Below are positions 6,886 to 16,013 of a DNA stretch of 32,608 bases, in pieces; positions within the stretch are counted from its first letter, which is position 1; the number at the start of each line of letters is the position of its first letter. This DNA is from an uncultured Oscillospiraceae bacterium. GTDB taxonomy: Bacteria; Bacillota; Clostridia; Oscillospirales; Oscillospiraceae. The DNA is taken from assembly GCA_910584835.1 (NCBI GenBank), contig CAJUEG010000026.1:1-32608 (forward strand), written 5' to 3'. The position numbers and the translations under genes were made by a program. The notes beneath the pieces were generated by a model. The model was not told the DNA's origin. It did no database searches and saw only the letters and a program-made list of their open reading frames with translations.

Positions 6886-7275
6886 ATGGATATTTTAACA
6901 AGCAACTCCGCTCTCTTGCTGGAAAAATCTGTGGGCTTCCTCTGGACGAAGCAGGCTGCGATCCTGGACAATATTGCCAATGCGGAGACCCCCAACTACA
7001 AAGCCAAGGTGGTCACCTTCGAGGAGAGCATTCGGAGCAGGCTGGAGCAGGCCGCCGTCCGTCCCGAGGGCGCGAAGGAGTCGGTGCGGGACATTCTGGG
7101 GGACCCGGAGGTCACCGTGTTCGAGGCCCGGGAGCAAGAGCGTATGGACGATAACGGCGTGGACACCACCGAGCAGATGGTGGAGCTGATCCGCAACGCC
7201 TATCAGCAGCAGTACGTCTACCAGGCCATCAACAAGCACTATTCCATTTTGCGCATGGCCGTCAGGGGCCAGTAA
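6886..7275 (+). CDS. flgB: Flagellar basal-body rod protein FlgB
   Basis: FlgB is a proximal rod subunit of the flagellar basal body, exported by the flagellar type III system. The 129-residue product has the rod/hook N-terminal signature LDNIANAETPNYKAKVVTFEE (about 25-45) and the C-terminal coiled segment EQMVELIRNAYQQQYVYQAINKHYSILRMAVRG. ATG 6886 is used because GGAGGG (6874-6879) lies 6 nt upstream; the frame extends further 5' but without a signal, and the extra residues do not resemble FlgB. It is the first gene of the operon. Confidence 0.95.
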   Translation: MDILTSNSALLLEKSVGFLWTKQAAILDNIANAETPNYKAKVVTFEESIRSRLEQAAVRPEGAKESVRDILGDPEVTVFEAREQERMDDNGVDTTEQMVELIRNAYQQQYVYQAINKHYSILRMAVRGQ

Positions 7276-7334
7276 GATGCGCTTGAGCCGCCCCGGGCAT
7301 GCGGGACGCGACAATACTTAGGGGGTATGCAACC

Positions 7335-7802
7335 ATGGGTTTCATGAGCTCTATCAATATCATTGGCTCCGGCCTCACCGCCCAGCAGCTGCGGCTGGAC
7401 ATCGTGGCGGAAAATGTAACCAACTCTCAAACCACGCGGGTGGAGAACGGCGAGGGGGCCTACCGCCGGAAGATGGTGGTGTTCGAGGCGGTGAGCGGCC
7501 GGGACAGCTTCCGGGACGCCATGGCCCGGGCGATGAGCGGCGCGGCGTCCAACGATGGGGTGAACCCCGCCGCCGGCGGCGTGCGGGTGACCGAGATCGT
7601 GGAGGATGAGTCCCCCATGAAGATCGTCTATGACCCCACCCACCCCGACGCCGACGAGGACGGCTACTTGGAGCTGCCCAACGTGGACATGGTGAAGGAG
7701 ATGGCCGACGCCATGGCGGCCACCCGGGCCTTCGCCTCCGACGTCACCGCTTTCAACACGCTGAAATCCGTCATCTCCAGCGGGCTGGAGGTCGGCCGGT
7801 AA
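7335..7802 (+). CDS. flgC: Flagellar basal-body rod protein FlgC
   Basis: FlgC is the second proximal rod protein. The product is 155 residues, close to the usual ~150. The N-terminal INIIGSGLTAQQLRLDIVAENVTNSQTT is a variant of the SALTAQxxRLDxIAxNIANxxTT rod motif, with VTN in place of the usual IAN. The end has NVDMVKEMADAMAATRAFASDVTAFNTLKSV, the typical C-terminal heptad region. ATG 7335 has GGGGG (7321-7325) 9 nt upstream; ATG 7344 is the alternative. It follows flgB by 59 nt. Confidence 0.94.
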   Translation: MGFMSSINIIGSGLTAQQLRLDIVAENVTNSQTTRVENGEGAYRRKMVVFEAVSGRDSFRDAMARAMSGAASNDGVNPAAGGVRVTEIVEDESPMKIVYDPTHPDADEDGYLELPNVDMVKEMADAMAATRAFASDVTAFNTLKSVISSGLEVGR

Positions 7803-7845
7803 GGGCTGCCGCTTTCATTATTAAAATTAAAGGAGAGAAACTGCC

Positions 7846-8205
7846 ATGATCGACGGAATCCCCGGCATTGCCGCCCCCGCGGGCATGAGCGGCATCACGG
7901 GCATCACCAATACCATTCAGACAATTGTTCCCCCCGTCCAGCCCGGGCAGGAGGAGAAGCCCACCGAATTGGGCGAGGTGAAGGACAGCACGTTTGGCTC
8001 TCTGTTCACCGGCCTCATCCAAAATGTGAAGGACACCGACGCCGAGTTTACCCAGGCCCAGTATCTGCTGGCCACCGGCCAGTTGGAAAATCCTGTGCAG
8101 ATGGGCATCGCCGCCTATAAAAATGAGATCGCGGTGGATCTGCTGGTCCAGATGCGCAATAAGGCGCTGGACGCTTACAACGAGCTGAAGAATATGAGCG
8201 TCTAA
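7846..8205 (+). CDS. fliE: Flagellar hook-basal body complex protein FliE
   Basis: FliE links the MS ring/export gate to the rod. The 119-residue protein has a Gly/Pro-rich variable N-terminus followed by the conserved FliE C-terminal half: FGSLFTGLIQNVKDTDAEFTQ, then the LLATGQLENPVQMGIAAYKNEIAVDLLVQMRNKALDAYNELKNMSV region that fits the conserved export-apparatus-binding helix. AAAGGAG (7829-7835) lies 10 nt before ATG 7846. Order flgB-flgC-fliE is standard in Firmicutes. Confidence 0.94.
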   Translation: MIDGIPGIAAPAGMSGITGITNTIQTIVPPVQPGQEEKPTELGEVKDSTFGSLFTGLIQNVKDTDAEFTQAQYLLATGQLENPVQMGIAAYKNEIAVDLLVQMRNKALDAYNELKNMSV

Positions 8206-8256
8206 GGCCAGGGGCCTGCCAAGGGCAAAGAACGCGGAGAGCGGAGTTGATAGGGC

Positions 8257-9936
8257 TTGAACAAGGAAAAGCTGCAGGGCTATTTTGAAAAGGTAAAAAC
8301 AGCCCTGGGAAAGGTTTCCAAAAAAATATGGATTATTATCGGTGCCACGGTGGCAGCTCTTGCCATCGGCATCGTCATTTTCCTGAATACCAGGCCCTAC
8401 GCCCCCCTGATCGCCGGCGCGACCAATGAGGAGGCCGGGGCCGTGCTCACCTGGCTCCAGGAGCAGGGGGTTACCAACTACCGCATGGAGGGGACAGGCA
8501 CTGTTTTGGTGCCGGAGGGCCAGGCTGCCAGCCTGAAAGCCCGGTTGCTGGCGGATCAGTATTCCCAGGCCAACGCCTCCCCCACCGGCTACTTTGAGCA
8601 GGTCGGCGCCCTGTCCACCCAGGCGGACCGGCTTCAGGCCAAGCTCACTGACCTGCAGGGCCGGATGGAGCGGACCATCTGCCAGTTCCCTGGTGTGCGC
8701 AGCGCCACGGTGAACATCAACCTGGGCGAGGACCGGGGATATGTGCTGGACTCCAACAACGTGGTGAAAGCCTCCGCTGCCGTGATGCTCACCATGCAGA
8801 ACGGCAAGACTCTTACCAACGAGCAGGCCAACGCTATCCGCAACTATGTGGCCTACAGCGTGGCCGGGCTCAATATAGAGTCCGTCAGCATTGAGGACAC
8901 CGACGGCCACGACTACTCCGGCCAGTCCAGCGGCGTGGGCTCGGCGGCGGCCAGCTCCGCGCTGAAGCTCCAGCTGGAGCGGCAGATCGGCGATGATTTT
9001 GAAAAGAAGATTCACCAGGCGCTGGACCCCATCTACGGCGCGGGCAATGTGTCCGCCACCGTCAATGTGGAGGTGGAGCTGGGCGACAAGACCATCAATG
9101 ACTACCAGGTCACCCTGCCCGAATTTGCCCAGGGCGGCGAGACCGGAGGCCGGGGCATTATCGGCAAGCAGTTTTATACATATCAGTTCCTTACTCCCGA
9201 CGAAGCCGCCGTGGGCGGCGTGGTGGGCACCCCGTCCAACGCCGAGCTTCCCACCTATGTGGAGCCGGGGGACGCCGCGGCGGAGCTCCAGGGCATCCTG
9301 GAGGAGCAGCATCAGACTGAGTACGACAATTCCAAGACCCAGACCCAGATGGTGATTACCGCGGGCACCATCTCCAAGGTCACCGCCACAGTGGGCATCG
9401 ACGCGGCGGACTATCCCAATGTGGATCTTGAACTGATCCGCTCCGGCGTGGCCGGGGCCACCGGCATTGAAGTCCCCCTGGTGCTGGAGGAGGGCATGAC
9501 CGCCCAGCAGTACCTGGCCCGGCAGATCACTATCATCAACGAGGTGTTCTACGAGGAGCCCGTGCCCGAGCCCGAGCCTTCCGGCTGGCAGGCGCTGGGC
9601 ATCCCGCTGTGGGTGGTCATCGCCGCGGGCGCCGGACTGCTGCTGTTCGCCATTGTGCTGACCATCATTCTGCTGGTGCGGGGCAAGAAGCGCAAGAAGC
9701 AGGAGGCCGAGCAGCGGGCGGTGGAAGAGCTGCTGGCGGTGGCAATGCCCCAGCAGACGGCGGACGGCGTACAGGTGGACGAAAACGGCGAGCCTGTGGG
9801 TGCCGACGTGATGGACCTGCACACCGAGCGGAGCATGGAGCTGCGCCAGAGCATCCGGGAATACGTGGACGAGAACATGGAGGTCGCGGCGCTGCTGATC
9901 AAGAGCTGGCTGAAGGAGGATGGAGACAATGGCTGA
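8257..9936 (+). CDS. fliF: Flagellar MS-ring protein FliF
   Basis: FliF forms the membrane MS ring on which the rotor and export apparatus assemble. The 559-residue product has a first membrane segment at about 24-43, ring-building domains (including QYSQANASPTGYFEQVGALSTQADRLQAKL and the FPGVRSATVNINL segment), a second membrane segment at about 451-473, and an acidic C-terminal tail (NMEVAALLIKSWLKED) that binds FliG. The start is TTG 8257, with GGAG (8243-8246) 10 nt upstream; no ATG or GTG gives a better N-terminus. The 3' end overlaps fliG by 8 nt. Confidence 0.96.
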   Translation: MNKEKLQGYFEKVKTALGKVSKKIWIIIGATVAALAIGIVIFLNTRPYAPLIAGATNEEAGAVLTWLQEQGVTNYRMEGTGTVLVPEGQAASLKARLLADQYSQANASPTGYFEQVGALSTQADRLQAKLTDLQGRMERTICQFPGVRSATVNINLGEDRGYVLDSNNVVKASAAVMLTMQNGKTLTNEQANAIRNYVAYSVAGLNIESVSIEDTDGHDYSGQSSGVGSAAASSALKLQLERQIGDDFEKKIHQALDPIYGAGNVSATVNVEVELGDKTINDYQVTLPEFAQGGETGGRGIIGKQFYTYQFLTPDEAAVGGVVGTPSNAELPTYVEPGDAAAELQGILEEQHQTEYDNSKTQTQMVITAGTISKVTATVGIDAADYPNVDLELIRSGVAGATGIEVPLVLEEGMTAQQYLARQITIINEVFYEEPVPEPEPSGWQALGIPLWVVIAAGAGLLLFAIVLTIILLVRGKKRKKQEAEQRAVEELLAVAMPQQTADGVQVDENGEPVGADVMDLHTERSMELRQSIREYVDENMEVAALLIKSWLKEDGDNG

Positions 9937-11014
9937 CACCGCCGTGGCGGGACAGAAAACTGCCGCACCCGCAGAGGCAAAGACCGGCACGGGCCGGAAA
10001 AGGCCGGCCAATGAAGTCCCCCTCACCGGCGCGCAGCGGGCAGCCACCGTCATCATCGCCCTGGGCGTGGAGCGGGCATCCGCCCTTTACAAGCACATGG
10101 AGCCGGACGACGTGGAGCAGCTCACCCTGGAGGTCGCAAAAATGGGCTTCCTGGGTTCGGAGCAGACCGAGGAAATCCTGTATGAGTTCTACCAGCTGTG
10201 CCGCACCAACCGTGCGGTGACCGAAGGGGGCCTGGAATACGCACGCACGGTGCTGGAAAAGGCCTATGGCGCCCAGACGGCGGACGAGCTGCTGGGCAAG
10301 GTGACCAAATCCCTGCAGAACCGCTCCTTCTCCTTCATGGAAAAGGCGGACGACAAGTCCCTGTTCTCCGCGCTGCAGAACGAGCGCCCCCAGACCATTG
10401 CCCTGGTGCTGTCCTACGTGGAGCCGGACAAGGCTGCAGGCGTCATCTCCCAGCTGGATGAGAAACGCCAGATCCAGGTGGTGGAGAGCATGGCCAAGAT
10501 CGAGAGCGTGTCCCCCGTGGCAGTCAAGATCATCGAGGCGGAGATGCGCAAGAAGTTCTCCAACATTGTCACCAACGCCAACGTCAAGGTGGGCGGCATC
10601 GACTACGTGGCCGACGTGATGAACAATATTGACCGCGCCAGCGAGAAGAACATCTTCGACGGACTGTCCGCCTACGATCAGGAGCTGGCCGACGAGATCC
10701 GCAAGCGGATGTTCGTGTTCGAGGACATCATCACCATGGACGACCGCTCCGTCCAGCGCTTTGTCCGGGACTGCGACCCGCGGGACCTGGTGCTGGCCCT
10801 CAAGACCGCCAACGAGGAGGTCTCCAAGAAGCTGCTCAGCAACATGTCCACCCGTATGGCGCAGAACATCCGGGACGACCTGGAGATTACAACCAACGTC
10901 AAGCTGAAGGACGTGGAGGACGCCCAGCAGCGCATTGTGGATATCATCCGCGACCTGGAGGAGAAAAACGAGATCATCATAGCGAAGGGCGGAAAGGACG
11001 ATATCATTGCCTAA
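9929..11014 (+). CDS. fliG: Flagellar motor switch protein FliG
   Basis: FliG is the rotor protein of the C ring that contacts the stator. The 361-residue product is slightly longer than usual because of a basic ~30-residue N-terminal extension before LTGAQRAATVIIALG. The middle domain has NERPQTIALVLSYVEPDKAA, the EHPQT-type FliM contact motif. The C-terminal torque helix region contains MFVFEDIITMDDRSVQRFVRD. ATG 9929 is preferred over ATG 9920 because AAGGAGG (9913-9919) abuts 9920 but lies 9 nt before 9929. Overlap with both fliF and fliH suggests coupled translation. Confidence 0.96.
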   Translation: MADTAVAGQKTAAPAEAKTGTGRKRPANEVPLTGAQRAATVIIALGVERASALYKHMEPDDVEQLTLEVAKMGFLGSEQTEEILYEFYQLCRTNRAVTEGGLEYARTVLEKAYGAQTADELLGKVTKSLQNRSFSFMEKADDKSLFSALQNERPQTIALVLSYVEPDKAAGVISQLDEKRQIQVVESMAKIESVSPVAVKIIEAEMRKKFSNIVTNANVKVGGIDYVADVMNNIDRASEKNIFDGLSAYDQELADEIRKRMFVFEDIITMDDRSVQRFVRDCDPRDLVLALKTANEEVSKKLLSNMSTRMAQNIRDDLEITTNVKLKDVEDAQQRIVDIIRDLEEKNEIIIAKGGKDDIIA

Positions 11015-11879
11015 CATTTTCAAAGCCTTTTCCAAGGCGAAGGCCGAACCCTATCAGTTCCCCGACGCGGCGGAGCTGGTGGTGGAGCCGGAGCCCGAGG
11101 AGGAGCAGCCCGCCCCGGAGGAGAGCCCGCCGGAGGGGGCGGAGGGGCTGGACATACGGGTGGCCGATCCGGAGCCGGAGGCTGAGGGCGACCCGGAGCC
11201 GGAGCCGGAGGAGAACCCCGTAAGCTATGCCCAGCTCCAGGCCGAGGTGATTCTGGCCGACGCCCGGCGGGAGGCCGAGGAACTGATGGCCAAGGCCCGG
11301 GCGGACGCCAAGCGGGAGGCGGAGGAGGTCTTCGCCAAGGCCCGGGAGGATGGACGCCAGGAGGGCTATGTCCAGGGAATGGCCGAGGCGTCCGAGGAGT
11401 CCAGGCAGCTGCGGGAGGAACAGGCCAAGCGCCTGGAAGAGGAGGTCCACCGCTTCATGGAGCAGGCGGGCGTGGCCCTGGACCGGCAGATGGACCAGAG
11501 CGTGGCCGACCTGCGGGACCTGGCCCTGGCGGTGGCGGAGAAGGTGGTGTGCGTCAGCCTGAAGAGCAGCGGCGACGTTATCAGCCGGATGATCCAGACC
11601 GCCATCGACAAGCGGAAGAAAAAGGAATGGGTGCACATATACATATCTGAGTGCGACGCCAAGCGGCTCACCCAGATTCCCGCCTCCTTGTCCGCGGCCC
11701 TCAGCGCCCTGTCGGACCGGGTACGGCTCATCCCCATGTCCGACGACGAGTCGGGTACCTGCATCATCGAAATGCCCGACGAGATTGTGGACGCCAGCGC
11801 GGCCACCCAGCTGAACAATCTGCGGACCATCCTGATGGACACCGCCAACAGCGCGTCGGGGATGAACCTGTTTCACTGA
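11007..11879 (+). CDS. fliH: Flagellar assembly protein FliH
   Basis: FliH binds the export ATPase FliI and links it to the C ring. The 290-residue protein has an acidic, proline-rich stretch (about 25-70, repeated PEPE), a long charged coiled coil (about 75-150, EAEELMAKARADAKREAEEVFAKA region) and a C-terminal domain (LRDLALAVAEKVVCVSL, SGTCIIEMPDEIVDAS) typical of FliH and V-ATPase E subunits. It starts at TTG 11007 inside the end of fliG, with AAAGGA (10993-10998) 8 nt upstream. The acidic N-terminal segment is longer than in many homologues. Confidence 0.9.
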   Translation: MPNIFKAFSKAKAEPYQFPDAAELVVEPEPEEEQPAPEESPPEGAEGLDIRVADPEPEAEGDPEPEPEENPVSYAQLQAEVILADARREAEELMAKARADAKREAEEVFAKAREDGRQEGYVQGMAEASEESRQLREEQAKRLEEEVHRFMEQAGVALDRQMDQSVADLRDLALAVAEKVVCVSLKSSGDVISRMIQTAIDKRKKKEWVHIYISECDAKRLTQIPASLSAALSALSDRVRLIPMSDDESGTCIIEMPDEIVDASAATQLNNLRTILMDTANSASGMNLFH

Positions 11880-11949
11880 TATATCGCAAGGCCCCCTTTC
11901 TCCCAGGCCGGGAACGGGGCCGTGAGGCACAGGCCGGTGGAGTGAAAAT

Positions 11950-13260
11950 ATGCCTTCCGTATTTCAACAAATGACCCGGCAGGTCTATAACGCGGAGCCC
12001 TACAGCCTGACGGGGAAAATCGAAAACATCGTGGGCATGTCCATCGAGGCCAGCGGCGGCCGGGCCGCCGTAGGCGACATCTGCCGGATCTACAACGGCG
12101 ACTCCGGCGGGCAGGTCACCGCCGAGGTGGTGGGCTTCAAGAACGACCACATTCTGCTCATGCCCTACTCGGATATGAGCGGCATTTCGGCGGGCAACTT
12201 CGTGCGCAATACCGGGCGGCAGCTCACCCTGCAGGTGGGCGAGTTCCTCCGGGGACGCATCATCAACGCCTTGGGCCAGCCCATTGACGGCAAGGGTCCC
12301 TTCGAGGGGGGAACCCCGTACTGTGTGGGCGGCAACTACATAAACCCCCTCCAGCGCCCCCCCATCCGGGAGCGCATCCAGTTCGGCGTGAAGGCAATCG
12401 ACGGCCTGATTACCATCGGAAAGGGCCAGCGTATCGGCATATTTGCCGGGTCCGGCGTGGGCAAGTCCACCCTGATGGGCATGATCGCCAAGAACGTGAC
12501 GGCCGACATCAATGTCATCGCCCTGGTGGGCGAACGGGGCCGCGAGGTTCTGGAGTTTGTGGAAAAGGACCTGGGCCCCGAGGGAATGAAGCGCTCCATC
12601 CTGGTGGTGGCCACCTCGGACCAGCCCGCCATGCTGCGCATGAAGTGCCCCAGCGTAGCCACCGGCATCGCCGAGTTTTTCCGGGATCAGGGCTACGACG
12701 TGCTGCTGATGATGGACTCCCTCACCCGTTTTGCCATGGCCCAGCGGGAGATTGGGCTGGCCATCGGCGAGCCGCCGGTGGCCCGGGGCTACACCCCGTC
12801 CATGTACGCCGAGATGCCCAAGCTCCTGGAGCGCAGCGGCAATTTCAGCCGGGGCTCCATCACGGGGGTGTACACGGTGCTGGTGGAGGGCGACGACACC
12901 AACGAGCCCATTGCCGACACGGTGCGCGGCATTCTGGACGGGCACATCGTCCTGTCCCGGCAGCTGGCCAACTCCAACCACTACCCCGCTATTGACGTGA
13001 GCGCCAGCATCTCCCGCCTGATGGTGGAGATCGTCTCCCCGGAGCACCGGCAGCTGGCCTCCCGTATAAGGGATATCATGAGCGTGTACGAAAAGAACGC
13101 CGACCTGGTGGCCATCGGGGCCTACAAGCCGGGAAGCAACCGCAAGCTGGACTTTGCCATGTCCAAGATCGACGCGGTGAACAGCTTTCTGACACAGGAT
13201 GTGGACGAGGCGTTTTCCTATGAGCAGTCCGTGGAGGAGATGGGCAGGCTCCTGAAATAA
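11950..13260 (+). CDS. fliI: Flagellum-specific export ATPase FliI
   Basis: FliI is the F1-beta-like ATPase of the flagellar type III export system. The 436-residue protein has Walker A AGSGVGKST (166-174), GERGREV (194-200) and Walker B VLLMMDS (251-257), followed by the RGSITGVYTVLVEGDDTNEPIAD substrate-specificity segment typical of FliI and not of ATP synthase. GGTGGAG (11936-11942) is 7 nt before ATG 11950. A 70-nt gap with a possible GGCCCC/GGGGCC stem separates it from fliH. Confidence 0.97.
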   Translation: MPSVFQQMTRQVYNAEPYSLTGKIENIVGMSIEASGGRAAVGDICRIYNGDSGGQVTAEVVGFKNDHILLMPYSDMSGISAGNFVRNTGRQLTLQVGEFLRGRIINALGQPIDGKGPFEGGTPYCVGGNYINPLQRPPIRERIQFGVKAIDGLITIGKGQRIGIFAGSGVGKSTLMGMIAKNVTADINVIALVGERGREVLEFVEKDLGPEGMKRSILVVATSDQPAMLRMKCPSVATGIAEFFRDQGYDVLLMMDSLTRFAMAQREIGLAIGEPPVARGYTPSMYAEMPKLLERSGNFSRGSITGVYTVLVEGDDTNEPIADTVRGILDGHIVLSRQLANSNHYPAIDVSASISRLMVEIVSPEHRQLASRIRDIMSVYEKNADLVAIGAYKPGSNRKLDFAMSKIDAVNSFLTQDVDEAFSYEQSVEEMGRLLK

Positions 13261-13281
13261 ACCGGCGAGGTGCACAGATAG

Positions 13282-13734
13282 ATGAAGAAATTCAAATTCT
13301 CCCTGGACTCGGTGCTGTCATACAAGCAGCAGGTGCTGGACTCTCTGAAGGGGGAGCACGCCGCCATCCTGGCCCAGGTCCGGGAGCAGGAGGATGTGCT
13401 GGAGGCGGTGTGGCAGGACTACCGGGACTGCAATGAGGAATACCGCCGGCGCAAGCTGGAGGGGCTGACCGTGGCCGACGCCATGTTCTACCAGAACGGC
13501 CTGCGGGTGCTGGAGGCGGAGATTGAACGGGAGACCGCCAGGCTGGAGGAGCTTCGCAAACAAGAGGAGGCCAAGCGCCGGCAGGTGGTGGACGCCAAGA
13601 TCGACACCTCCTCCATCGAAAAGCTCAGGGAGCACAAGCTGGAGGACTATAACAAGGCGGTGCAGAAGGCGGAGGAAAACCTCATCGACGAGTTTGTCAG
13701 CTCCGCCCGGGCCCGGGCCAGCATCGGCGCGTAG
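13282..13734 (+). CDS. fliJ: Flagellar export protein FliJ
   Basis: FliJ is the coiled-coil stalk of the export ATPase complex and acts in chaperone cycling. The 150-residue product is almost entirely charged helix with no proline interruptions. It starts FKFSLDSVLSYKQQVLD, the usual FliJ N-terminus, and carries the YNxAVQKAEENLIDEF segment near the end. GAGGTG (13267-13272) lies 9 nt before ATG 13282. Position directly after fliI is conserved. Sequence identity is low in this family, so the call rests on start motif, coiled-coil character and position together. Confidence 0.92.
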   Translation: MKKFKFSLDSVLSYKQQVLDSLKGEHAAILAQVREQEDVLEAVWQDYRDCNEEYRRRKLEGLTVADAMFYQNGLRVLEAEIERETARLEELRKQEEAKRRQVVDAKIDTSSIEKLREHKLEDYNKAVQKAEENLIDEFVSSARARASIGA

Positions 13735-13745
13735 AATAAAACCGT

Positions 13746-13772
13746 CCAAATACGGCGCCTGCGCCGTTTTGG
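13746..13772 (+). other. Intra-operon hairpin between fliJ and fliK
   Basis: CCAAA (13746-13750) plus ACGGCG (13752-13757) pairs with CGCCGT (13762-13767) plus TTTGG (13768-13772), leaving a single bulged T. It resembles a terminator with its T tract paired rather than free. Partial termination or RNA processing between fliJ and fliK is possible. Confidence 0.55.
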
Positions 13773-13807
13773 AAATAAATATCCCAATATAAGGAGGTGT
13801 AACAAAC

Positions 13808-14953
13808 ATGGAACAGACGAACAACATCGGCATGGCGCTGCTTCAGACCATTGCCGGCCAGGCTCAGCTGCCGAAAACCGGCAAGAGCGACGAGGCGGAC
13901 GAGTTCCAGAAGCTGCTGGAGGAAAAATCTCAGGAGAAGGACCCGCTGCTGGAGCAGCCCGAGAAGGCGGAGGCGCCGGCGGCACAGAAGCCCGCTGAAA
14001 AGACCGCCCCCGTCCGGGAAAAGGAAAATCCTCTGGAGCGGGCCAAAAAGCTGGCGGAGCAGGGCGCTTGGTTCACCCAGCCCCAGATCGGGTACGTTGA
14101 CGTTGACCCGGAGACCGGCGAGACCATCGCGGTGTACCAGCCCGGCGAGTATGTGCTGGCACATGTGGGCGGACAGACTGAGATCATCCCCACCACCGGC
14201 CTGGAGCCTTGGGAACAGCTTCAGGTGCAGCAGCTTCTGAACAACGCCGAACAGGTCGTCGATGTCTCCGACCCGGAGGCGGACGCCCTGCTGGAGGCCA
14301 CCGACCCCACCGTGGAGCACGGCCCGGCCCAGCTGCTGGAAAAAGTGGTGAACGAGCAGGTGGGAAAGAGCGCTGAGAGTGCGGTGGAGAAAGTCCAGCC
14401 CCAGGAGACGGACGACGACGGACAGGTGGAGCTTTTGGACGCCCAGCAGGCGCCCCGGCAGCTCTTCCGCGATGTGGAGGCGGCCCCGGTGAAGGTGGGC
14501 GAGACGTATGACGCCCAGCAGACCCAGGAGCCCGACGTGGCCAAGCAGATCGACGCGCAGCTGGCCCAGGCCCTGCAAAAGGGCGAGTCTGTGGTGCGCA
14601 TCCAGCTGACCCCGGAGCGTCTGGGCACCGTCACCGTGGAGATCAGCCAGAACGCCGGCGGGATTATGCACGTGGCCCTCAGCGCCCACAGCGCCGAGAC
14701 ACGCGGACTGCTGGAGCGGCACGCGGGCGACCTGCAGGGGATGCTCAGCAGCCGCGGGCAGGAGGTCCAGGTGGACGTTCAGCGCCAGCAGGAGAGCCAG
14801 CAGAACCAGAACCAGCAGCACCAGCAGAACTACGACGGCCGCAACGGCCACGCCCAGGACGGGCAGGAGCGCCGCCGGCAGCACCGGGAGCACACCAGCA
14901 CCCAGGACTTTATGCAGCAGCTCCGGCTGGGCCTGATCCCTGTGGAGGAATAA
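13808..14953 (+). CDS. fliK: Flagellar hook-length control protein FliK
   Basis: FliK measures hook length and switches export specificity through FlhB. The 381-residue protein is variable and rich in Glu, Gln, Ala and Pro for the first ~250 residues. The conserved hook-length domain follows (VRIQLTPERLGTVTVEISQNAGGIMHVALSAHSAETRGLLERHAGDLQGMLSSRG regions). The last ~60 residues are Gln/Asn/His/Arg-rich (QQESQQNQNQQHQQN). AAGGAGGTG (13791-13799) is 8 nt before ATG 13808. The identity rests on the C-terminal domain and the position before flgD. Confidence 0.9.
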   Translation: MEQTNNIGMALLQTIAGQAQLPKTGKSDEADEFQKLLEEKSQEKDPLLEQPEKAEAPAAQKPAEKTAPVREKENPLERAKKLAEQGAWFTQPQIGYVDVDPETGETIAVYQPGEYVLAHVGGQTEIIPTTGLEPWEQLQVQQLLNNAEQVVDVSDPEADALLEATDPTVEHGPAQLLEKVVNEQVGKSAESAVEKVQPQETDDDGQVELLDAQQAPRQLFRDVEAAPVKVGETYDAQQTQEPDVAKQIDAQLAQALQKGESVVRIQLTPERLGTVTVEISQNAGGIMHVALSAHSAETRGLLERHAGDLQGMLSSRGQEVQVDVQRQQESQQNQNQQHQQNYDGRNGHAQDGQERRRQHREHTSTQDFMQQLRLGLIPVEE

Positions 14954-14975
14954 TACAGAAAGGAGCATAGAAGCC

Positions 14976-15614
14976 ATGAGCAGCAATTCTATGGCAGACA
15001 TTGCGGGCCTGTTGGGCGCGAGCAGCGGAATGGTTCCGACAAACAGCACCAGCCGGAAGGGAAACACCGAGCTGGATATGCAGGACTTCCTCCAGCTGAT
15101 GATTGTGCAGCTTCAGAATCAGACCATTGACGACACCATGGACACCAGCGAGATGATGAATCAGATGATTCAGATGCAGATGATCTCCGCCATCTCCAAC
15201 ATGACCGAAACCAATGTGCAAAGCTATGCCAGTTCCCTGGTGGGGAAGCTGGTCACCATCGGCATTGTGACGGATAAAGGCCTGGAGGAGCGGGAAGTCT
15301 GGGTGACCGGCACCGGCGTGATGAACGGCCAGCAGGTGATTTTCGGCAAGGACAGCAGCGGAAAGGTTGAGACCTATGGGTTGAACCAGATCATGGCGGT
15401 GGGCCAGCTTCCGCCCCTGGAGGATGACAAGGATCCCGGCGAGGACGGGGACGGGGACGTGGAAGGCCCCGGCGAAGGCGGCGTTGAGGGCCCCGGCGAG
15501 GGCGGAGACGCTGATAAGCCGGAGGGCGGCGACCCCACACCTCCCGCAGAGGGTTCCGGCGGGGCTGAGGTCAATCCCCAATACCAGGGCGAGCAGGGCG
15601 CACCCACCAACTAA
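14976..15614 (+). CDS. flgD: Flagellar hook assembly scaffold protein FlgD
   Basis: FlgD caps the growing hook. The N-terminal half has the conserved LDMQDFLQLMIVQLQNQTIDDTMDTSEMMNQMIQMQMISAISNM region (about 33-76), followed by a beta domain (LVGKLVTIGIVTDKG to YGLNQIMAV, about 88-142). From about 148 the protein ends in a ~65-residue acidic Gly/Pro/Glu tail that includes a tandem VEGPGEGG (162-169, 170-177). The tail replaces nothing recognisable and is unusual. AAAGGAGC (14958-14965) precedes ATG 14976. Confidence 0.93.
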   Translation: MSSNSMADIAGLLGASSGMVPTNSTSRKGNTELDMQDFLQLMIVQLQNQTIDDTMDTSEMMNQMIQMQMISAISNMTETNVQSYASSLVGKLVTIGIVTDKGLEEREVWVTGTGVMNGQQVIFGKDSSGKVETYGLNQIMAVGQLPPLEDDKDPGEDGDGDVEGPGEGGVEGPGEGGDADKPEGGDPTPPAEGSGGAEVNPQYQGEQGAPTN

Positions 15615-15635
15615 GGGAAAATGAGGTGACATGAG

Positions 15636-16013
15636 ATGATCCAGCGTGTATCAGGACTAGAGCGCAGGGAAGCGCCGCAGGCCCGGGTACAGCAGCGCGG
15701 ACCGGCGGGGGGCTTCGGCGCCATGCTCCAGCAGGAGCTGGCAAAGCAGGAGCAGCCCCAGGGCGTGGAATTCTCCAAGCACGCTATCTCCCGGGCGCAG
15801 GAGCGGGGCATTGAGGTGACGCCCGATCTGATGGACCAGCTGGCGGGCAGCGTCATCCGGGCCCAGGCCAAAGGGGCCACCAATATCCTGGCCATGGACA
15901 CCGAGAAGGCTTTTATCATCAATGTGCCCAATGCCAGGGTCATCACGGCCATCACGCAAGAGGAAATGAGACAAAATATCTTTACAAACATTGACGGCGC
16001 CGTGTTCCTGTAA
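15636..16013 (+). CDS. TIGR02530-family flagellar operon protein
   Basis: This is the small protein of unknown function found between flgD and flgE in many Firmicutes (TIGR02530, flagellar_put family). The 125-residue product has the family pattern: a basic N-terminus, FSKHAISRAQERGIEVT (about 46-62), LAGSVIRAQAKGATNILAMD, AFIINVPNARVITAI, and the C-terminal NIFTNIDGAVFL. GAGGTGA (15623-15629) precedes ATG 15636. It probably has a hook or rod assembly role. The codons of its end also contain a promoter-like TTGACG. Confidence 0.9.
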   Translation: MIQRVSGLERREAPQARVQQRGPAGGFGAMLQQELAKQEQPQGVEFSKHAISRAQERGIEVTPDLMDQLAGSVIRAQAKGATNILAMDTEKAFIINVPNARVITAITQEEMRQNIFTNIDGAVFL

